NCBI GenBank assembly: GCA_002350615.1
Contig: DEFD01000028.1
Location: 496,829-560,828, forward strand
DNA length: 64,000 nt
Direction of reading: 5' to 3'
Source of the DNA: Bacteroidales bacterium UBA2861
Lineage (GTDB): Bacteria; Bacteroidota; Bacteroidia; Bacteroidales; UBA932
The notes under the pieces were generated by a model. That model saw only the letters and a program-made list of their open reading frames with translations, ran no database searches and was not told the origin of the DNA. Positions within the stretch are counted from its first letter, which is position 1; the number at the start of each line of letters is the position of its first letter. A program made the translations under genes and the position numbers. Positions 59,704-64,000 of the stretch are shown here, in pieces.

Positions 59704-61122
59704 ATGTTTGGAAAAGAAGTATATATCGCCCGTAGGGCAAGGCTTAAGGAACTGCTGAAAGGGGAGAAGGGAATAGCCGTCTTCCTGGGCAACATGCCGG
59801 CCCCGGCGCAGTATCGGGACAATTGCTATAAATTCCGTCAGGACAGCTCCTGGCTCTATTTCTTCGGGATCGACGAACCGGGTTTCGCCGCCATAATCGA
59901 TCTTGAGTCGGGTGAGGAGACCCTTTTCGGGGACGATGTCAGCATCGACGATATCATCTGGATGGGCCCCCAGCCCTCGGTCGCCGCAAGGGCGGAAGAG
60001 GTGGGCATCGGCCTGACACAGGCATATGCGAAGCTGGACTGGGCTGTGAGCGAGGCTATTATCAAGGGACGCCCGATTCATACGCTGCCGCCCTCGCGCT
60101 GGTATAACCGACAGAAACTGCAGGCCCTTGGCATCGGGGGAGACGCTCCTTCGAAGAGCGGCGCCGGCTACAGCAAAGCGCTCATCCGTGCCGTCGTGGA
60201 GATGCGGCTTGTCAAGGAGCCTTGTGAGATAGAGGCGATCGACGCCGCCTGCATCCTCGGGCAGAAAATGCATACCGTGGCCCGCAGGGGCATCCGGCTC
60301 GGACGGATAGAGCAGGAAATAGTAGGAGAAATGGAGGGCGTAACCCTCGGAGAAGGATGGGGCGTGAGCTTTGAAACCATCCTCACCCAGCATGGGGAAG
60401 TCTTTCATAATCACGGACATTCCTTCGTTATCGAGCCTGGCAGGCTCATGGTGATAGACGCAGGTGCGGAGGCGAACAGCCATTATGCCTCGGACTTCAC
60501 CCGTACCTATCCCACCGGAGGGAAATATACTCCCAAGCAGCAAGATATCTATCAGATAGTTTATGACTGCCACGAACTGGCGTTCTCGCTTATCCGTCCG
60601 GGAGTGGCCTATCGCGACGTGCATCTGGCGGTCGCCCGCAAAATGCTCGAAGAGCTCTCGGGGCTCGGACTCGTGCACGGCGACCTGGACGAAATGGTGG
60701 CCCTTGGCATCGCCGGCCTCTTCATGCCGCACGGTCTCGGGCACAATATGGGCCTGGATGTGCATGATATGGAAGATCTCGGGGAAGATCTCGTGGGATA
60801 CGATGACGACCAGAAGCGTTCTTCCCAGCTTGGACTCGGAAGCCTCCGTATGGCGAGGCGTCTGAAAGCCGGAAACGTCATCACTGACGAGCCGGGCATA
60901 TACTTTATTCCGGATCTCATAGAACTCTGGAAGAAGGAAGGCACCGGACGGGATTTCGTGAATTATCAGGCTCTGGTCGACGGCTATTATGATTTCGGCG
61001 GCATCCGCCTGGAAGACGATGTGCTTGTGACGCCGGACGGTGCGCGCAGGCTCGGGGGAGAGAGACTCCCGGCTTCCGTGGAAGAGATTGAGGCGGCTAT
61101 TGCAGCTGATCAGCTGCAATAG
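59704..61122 (+). CDS. pepP: Xaa-Pro aminopeptidase (M24B)
   Basis: From ATG 59704 the 472-residue protein shows the aminopeptidase P N-domain (GNMPAPAQYRDNCYKFRQDSSWLYFFG) and the M24 pita-bread domain with all metal ligands. These are Asp in VIDAGAE, Asp in SDFTRTYP, His in MPHGLGHNMGLDVHD, Glu in TDEPGIYF and Glu in IRLEDDVLVT. It removes N-terminal residues preceding proline. The last eight codons and the stop lie inside a 28-bp perfect palindrome. Confidence 0.95.
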   Translation: MFGKEVYIARRARLKELLKGEKGIAVFLGNMPAPAQYRDNCYKFRQDSSWLYFFGIDEPGFAAIIDLESGEETLFGDDVSIDDIIWMGPQPSVAARAEEVGIGLTQAYAKLDWAVSEAIIKGRPIHTLPPSRWYNRQKLQALGIGGDAPSKSGAGYSKALIRAVVEMRLVKEPCEIEAIDAACILGQKMHTVARRGIRLGRIEQEIVGEMEGVTLGEGWGVSFETILTQHGEVFHNHGHSFVIEPGRLMVIDAGAEANSHYASDFTRTYPTGGKYTPKQQDIYQIVYDCHELAFSLIRPGVAYRDVHLAVARKMLEELSGLGLVHGDLDEMVALGIAGLFMPHGLGHNMGLDVHDMEDLGEDLVGYDDDQKRSSQLGLGSLRMARRLKAGNVITDEPGIYFIPDLIELWKKEGTGRDFVNYQALVDGYYDFGGIRLEDDVLVTPDGARRLGGERLPASVEEIEAAIAADQLQ

Positions 61123-61123
61123 C
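61096..61123. terminator. 28-bp perfect palindrome containing the pepP stop
   Basis: GCTATTGCAGCTGA and its complement TCAGCTGCAATAGC meet directly (61096-61109/61110-61123). The pepP TAG at 61120-61122 is in the 3' arm. It may help end transcription, without a T tract. Confidence 0.55.
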
Positions 61124-61125
61124 AG

Positions 61126-61185
61126 CGCGGCCCTGCGGCCGCATTATCAGGGGCCTGCCCCTAAAGTACCCCGGCCTTCGGCTTG
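61126..61185. repeat. GGCCTTCGG intergenic element, copy 1
   Basis: A GCGGCC...GGCCGC hairpin is followed by AGGGGCCTGCCCCTAA (hairpin) and GTACCCCGGCCTTCGGCTTG. The 37 bp at 61149-61185 recur at 62019-62055 with one mismatch. Confidence 0.75.
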
Positions 61186-61233
61186 CTCTTCTAACTATTT
61201 GAATTTGAATGTAAAACTATAAAAACTACAACT

Positions 61234-61971
61234 ATGGGACTCCTTACAGGAAAAGTCGCCCTCGTGACGGGCGCATCGAGGGGAATCGGCAAGGCAATCG
61301 CGCTCAAATTTGCGCAGGAAGGTGCCGATATCGCCTTTACCGATCTGAAAATCAATGAAGAAACACTTGCCGAGATTGAAGCCCTCGGAGTGAAGGTCCG
61401 TGCCTATGAGGCAAATGCGGCCGATTTTGCGCAGACAGAAGAAGTGGTGGCCAAGATCCACGAAGAGTTCGGCCATATCGATATCCTTGTGAACAATGCA
61501 GGTATCACCAAGGACGGCCTCATGCTCCGTATGAGCGAGCAGCAGTGGGATGCCGTGCTTACGGTGAATCTTAAATCCGCCTTCAACTATATCCATGCAG
61601 TTTCTCCCATCATGATGCGTCAGCGCGGGGGAAGCATTATCGGCATGGCGTCTGTCGTGGGTGTCACCGGCAATGCCGGACAGTGCAACTATTCTGCATC
61701 GAAGGCAGGTATGATAGGGCTTACCAAGAGTATCGCCAAGGAGATGGGGCCCCGTGGCATCAGGGCCAACTGCATCGCTCCGGGATTCATCATTTCCGAC
61801 ATGACCGCAGCGCTTCCCGAAGAAGTCCGCGAAGCTTGGATCAAGAATATCCCGCTGCGTCGCGGAGGCACTCCCGAAGATGTGGCCAACGTGGCGCTCT
61901 TCCTCGCCAGCGACCTCTCGTCCTATGTGAGCGGGCAGGTGGTGAATTGCTGCGGGGCTATGGTTTGCTAA
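61234..61971 (+). CDS. fabG: 3-oxoacyl-ACP reductase family SDR
   Basis: The 245-residue short-chain dehydrogenase has the NADP-binding TGASRGIGKA, NNAGITKDG, catalytic Ser in MASVVGVTG, YSASKAG (Tyr-x-x-x-Lys) and APGFIISDMTAALPE, the pattern of FabG. It reduces 3-ketoacyl-ACP in fatty-acid synthesis. The C-terminal VVNCCGAMVC is a Cys-rich variant of the usual VINVDGGMVM. No other fab gene is near, so a related SDR is possible. The stop lies in the 16-bp stem of the following hairpin. Confidence 0.85.
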   Translation: MGLLTGKVALVTGASRGIGKAIALKFAQEGADIAFTDLKINEETLAEIEALGVKVRAYEANAADFAQTEEVVAKIHEEFGHIDILVNNAGITKDGLMLRMSEQQWDAVLTVNLKSAFNYIHAVSPIMMRQRGGSIIGMASVVGVTGNAGQCNYSASKAGMIGLTKSIAKEMGPRGIRANCIAPGFIISDMTAALPEEVREAWIKNIPLRRGGTPEDVANVALFLASDLSSYVSGQVVNCCGAMVC

Positions 61972-61995
61972 GCTGAGGTCTTAGCAAACCATAGC
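61957..61995. terminator. 16-bp hairpin built on the fabG 3' end
   Basis: GCTATGGTTTGCTAAG (61957-61972, including the stop TAA) pairs perfectly with CTTAGCAAACCATAGC (61980-61995). Repeat copy 2 starts right after. Confidence 0.65.
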
Positions 61996-62055
61996 GGCGA
62001 CCCTTCGGTCGCATGATTAGGGGCCTGCCCCTAATGTACCCCGGCCTTCGGCTTG
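61996..62055. repeat. GGCCTTCGG intergenic element, copy 2
   Basis: GGCGACCCTTCGGTCGC hairpin followed by the AGGGGCCTGCCCCTAA and CCCCGGCCTTCGGCTTG parts seen at copy 1. Confidence 0.75.
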
Positions 62056-62076
62056 TCGCTTCGCTCCGCTGGACGG

Positions 62077-62104
62077 TCCTCTCGGGGACACCCCGAACCC
62101 CGCG
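62077..62104. repeat. Exact 28-bp string shared with 13144-13171
   Basis: Begins TCCTCTCGGGGACACCCCGA and ends CCCCGCG; includes a CGGGG/CCCCG hairpin. Confidence 0.75.
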
Positions 62105-62179
62105 TGCAGGGTGCGGGCTTGCTGAACCGTCATATGGGGTGGAGCCCAAGTCGCTGATATAGAGAGACTTGCTGAAAGT

Positions 62180-62203
62180 CGATTCCCGGTCTTGTGGGAA
62201 TCG
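62180..62203. repeat. CGATTCCC hairpin
   Basis: CGATTCCC (62180-62187) pairs with GGGAATCG (62196-62203), resembling 43470-43497; both follow GACTTGCTGA. Confidence 0.55.
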
Positions 62204-62257
62204 TGTTTCGGTAAAGTGATGAATGTCAGGTAGTTAACCTGCACCGTTACGAAGAAG

Positions 62258-63145
62258 ATGAATTGGCAGATAGATGAAAGGATTCGGCGGCTGAGCCTTG
62301 GTGACGCTTTTCGTGCGATTGCGGACCTGGCTCTGCCCCGTGTGTGCGTGGTGTGCGGCAGGGAACTGATCCTGAAAGAAGACTGCATCTGCATGCAATG
62401 CCTTTCGGACCTGCCGCAGACATGGTACTGGAATGTCCGCTCCAATCCCATGGCCATGCGCTTCAATGAACGTATCCAGGCCCTTCTGGACAGGCAGGAC
62501 GAAATGGGGCGCTCGCAATCCGGGGCAGCTTTGTACGAGCCCTTCAGTTTCGCTGCTGCCCTCTTCTTTTATTCTGGGGATTATCGCAGCATTACCAGAG
62601 CGCTGAAATATCATCGGAATTTCGCTGTGGGGAAATATTTCGCCAGTTTGCTGGGACGCCGCCTGGCATCGTCCCCGCTGTTTGGCGGCCATGGTTCGCC
62701 GGAAGCTGGATTCGCTGTTCGGTATGAACAAGCCGCCGGTCCCGGAAACTCCTTCCCGCCGGTGGATCTGGTTGTGCCGGTGCCCCTTCATTGGCTGCGT
62801 AAACTCCGTCGAGGATACAACCAGGCCGAAGTCGTCGCTCAGGGCGTCGCCGCCGCACTCGCGGTTCCGGTCTGCGCCCGCTTGCTCGTGCGTCGCCGCC
62901 GCACCCGCAGCCAGACCAGCCTTTCCCCCGAAGAGCGCCAGGCAAATGTGTCGTCGGCCTTTGCCGTCAGACAGAAGGTCCTGCACCGATTCTGCCGAAG
63001 GCACGGTTCTCCCCGGCATATCCTTCTGATAGATGACGTTTTCACCACCGGCGCCACGCTGCTCGCATGCCACCGTGCCATCAGGCGGGTATTGGGCTCT
63101 GAAGTCCAGATTTCAGTGGCTGCCCTCGCCGTGGTGGGACGCTGA
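62258..63145 (+). CDS. comF: ComF-family phosphoribosyltransferase-like protein
   Basis: The 295-residue protein has an N-terminal zinc-finger region (LPRVCVVCGREL, CICMQCLSDLP) and a C-terminal PRTase domain with LVVPVPLHWLRKLRRGYNQAEVVA, RTRSQTSLSPEERQANV and the PRPP loop ILLIDDVFTTGATLLAC. ComF takes part in DNA uptake in competent bacteria and is widely conserved elsewhere. It stands alone; no promoter element was recognised in the upstream repeat zone. Confidence 0.9.
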   Translation: MNWQIDERIRRLSLGDAFRAIADLALPRVCVVCGRELILKEDCICMQCLSDLPQTWYWNVRSNPMAMRFNERIQALLDRQDEMGRSQSGAALYEPFSFAAALFFYSGDYRSITRALKYHRNFAVGKYFASLLGRRLASSPLFGGHGSPEAGFAVRYEQAAGPGNSFPPVDLVVPVPLHWLRKLRRGYNQAEVVAQGVAAALAVPVCARLLVRRRRTRSQTSLSPEERQANVSSAFAVRQKVLHRFCRRHGSPRHILLIDDVFTTGATLLACHRAIRRVLGSEVQISVAALAVVGR

Positions 63146-63159
63146 TGCCCGGGAAGGCA

Positions 63160-63630
63160 TCATCGGGCGACAGCCCGGATAATATAGAAAAGCATTATGC
63201 CGCTTGCGATAAGTTTCATCCCGGTGCTCAGGATGAACCCTAAAAAGGCTCCGATGGCTGCCTTGACGCTGCCGGCCGCATCGTTGCGGGCAAAAATCAA
63301 CTCTCCGATGAAAGCGCCCAGCAGCGATCCGCCGAGCATTCCGACCGGGGTGAAGAAAATTCCGGCAAATAAGCCGATAATCGCTCCCCAGGATGCTTCT
63401 TTGTGCCCGCCGGTCGTGCGTGTCAGCCAAGACGGGACCAGATAATCCAGCACCGTCACCAATGTGGTGATGCCAAGCCAGACAAGTAATCCCACCGTGC
63501 CGTAACTGCCTGCGAAATAGAGAAGTAGCAGGCCGATCCAGCTTAAAGGGGGCCCTGGCAGGCCCGGAGCTACGCTCCCAATGATTCCCAGGATTCCGAG
63601 AATGATTGCCAAAATTTCCAATGCTCCCAT
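63160..63630 (-). CDS. DUF456 family membrane protein
   Basis: From ATG 63630 the 156-residue protein has four to five transmembrane segments with the glycine-rich family pattern LGIIGSVAPGLPGPPLSWIGLLLLY, VTVLDYLVPSWLTRTTGGHKEASWGAIIGLFAGIFF and GAFIGELIFARND. Function unknown. The longer open frame to 63798 crosses tRNA-Leu on the opposite strand and is rejected. It is convergent with comF, 14 nt apart. Confidence 0.85.
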   Translation of the reverse strand: MGALEILAIILGILGIIGSVAPGLPGPPLSWIGLLLLYFAGSYGTVGLLVWLGITTLVTVLDYLVPSWLTRTTGGHKEASWGAIIGLFAGIFFTPVGMLGGSLLGAFIGELIFARNDAAGSVKAAIGAFLGFILSTGMKLIASGIMLFYIIRAVAR

Positions 63631-63658
63631 ACCGAGGTAAAGATAGCGATTTTTTCCG

Positions 63659-63666
63659 TATCTTTG
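63659..63666 (+). promoter_or_regulatory. -7 promoter element of tRNA-Leu
   Basis: TATCTTTG, 44 bp before the tRNA 5' end. Confidence 0.6.
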
Positions 63667-63710
63667 CGGTTGCCGGCCGGCACGAATGCGACTTTCATGC
63701 CTCCGGCCAA

Positions 63711-63795
63711 GCCTTGGTGGTGGAATGGTAGACACGAGGGACTTAAAATCCCTTGGCCCGAAACGGCCGTGCGGGTTCGAGTCCCGCCCGAGGCA
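63711..63795 (+). tRNA. tRNA-Leu (UAA)
   Basis: An 85-nt class II tRNA with acceptor GCCTTGG/CCGAGGC, anticodon loop CTTAAAA (anticodon TAA), a long variable arm and a normal GTTCGAGTC T-loop. No CCA is encoded. Confidence 0.95.
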
Positions 63796-63833
63796 CAAAA
63801 AGAGCTGCGATACCCGCAGCTCTTTTTGTGCCT
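63791..63833 (+). terminator. tRNA-Leu terminator using the tRNA 3' end
   Basis: A perfect 19-bp stem pairs 63791-63809 (which starts with the tRNA's last five bases, AGGCA) with 63815-63833. TTTTT lies in the 3' arm. Confidence 0.75.
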
Positions 63834-63846
63834 ATTGTCTTCGACT

Positions 63847-63894
63847 CACTGGGGGCCTAATCCCCCAGACCCCCTGGGTCGGCCTTCGGCCTCC
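63847..63894. repeat. GGCCTTCGG intergenic element, variant copy 3
   Basis: ACTGGGGGCCTAATCCCCCA hairpin, then CCCCCTGGGTCGGCCTTCGGCC, the same plan as copies at 61126 and 61996. I see nothing coding from 63895 to the window end. Confidence 0.65.
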
Positions 63895-64000
63895 GAATCT
63901 CATTTCACTTTTTGTCACCGAAATCGTCAGGCACACACCTTGTCGCAAAGAAGCATCATACGCAATACTCCCTATGGAACCAAAACGCGAACACGGGGTC

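Noticed and set aside
59584..61119. 511-codon open frame antisense to pepP
   Set aside because: The sense strand has a complete set of M24 metal ligands.
63631..63798. N-terminal extension of the DUF456 gene
   Set aside because: It runs antisense through tRNA-Leu; ATG 63630 gives the normal family length.

Overview
The window looks like a chromosomal segment of a moderately GC-rich Bacteroidales bacterium, probably an uncultured gut or rumen lineage. The evidence is the recurring Bacteroidetes -7 promoter element (TAnnTTTG) in front of most transcription units, SusC/SusD-type outer-membrane genes, Gld-type ABC transporter genes, many lipoproteins with signal peptide II, and Bacteroidetes-type gene families (LptE, fimbrillin-like and Big2 lipoproteins, FISUMP modules). 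The genus cannot be settled from sequence reading alone.

Layout. 1-7.7 kb (minus strand): a partial acyltransferase, a phenylacetate-CoA-ligase family enzyme, an alpha/beta-hydrolase, then a unit of sigma-54-type activator, lptE, a TPR-like gene, secG and an N-domain-less clpB. 7.8-13.1 kb: a lipoprotein with an OmpA-like segment, the str operon (rpsL-rpsG-fusA-rpsJ) and tRNA-Ile2(CAU). 13-15.7 kb: intergenic hairpin repeats, a broken FISUMP gene and an outer-membrane barrel protein. 15.8-25.2 kb: a Reg_prop sensor kinase, a truncated UbiA gene, an SGNH esterase and a three-gene DUF1553/DUF1501/pre-peptidase cassette of a type best known from Planctomycetes and Verrucomicrobia. 25.7-41.7 kb: a lipoprotein, then a 15-kb, nine-gene, translationally coupled operon joining an ABC ATPase, two permease-GldG fusions, two short MutS-like ATPases, SusC, SusD, a DUF4843-like lipoprotein and a PKD-like lipoprotein. 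41.7-44.6 kb: nitroreductase, HIT protein, a GNAT remnant and an Rpn-type nuclease.

44.7-58 kb is an accessory surface-protein island. It holds two paralogous 54-57-residue peptides with a position-conserved cysteine pair, each exactly 3 nt before a large lipoprotein gene. The first lipoprotein is separated from an in-frame secreted-nuclease module by one TGA codon. Two related Big2-domain lipoproteins follow. 58-64 kb: a Fic-like protein with a degenerate active site and a C-terminal winged helix, a HAD hydrolase, Xaa-Pro aminopeptidase, a FabG-type reductase, ComF, a DUF456 membrane protein and tRNA-Leu(UAA).

The strongest candidates for undescribed biology are the ABC/MutS/SusCD operon, the cysteine-pair peptides, the TGA-split nuclease gene, and a repeat family that sits directly behind hairpins built from the 3' ends of the preceding genes.
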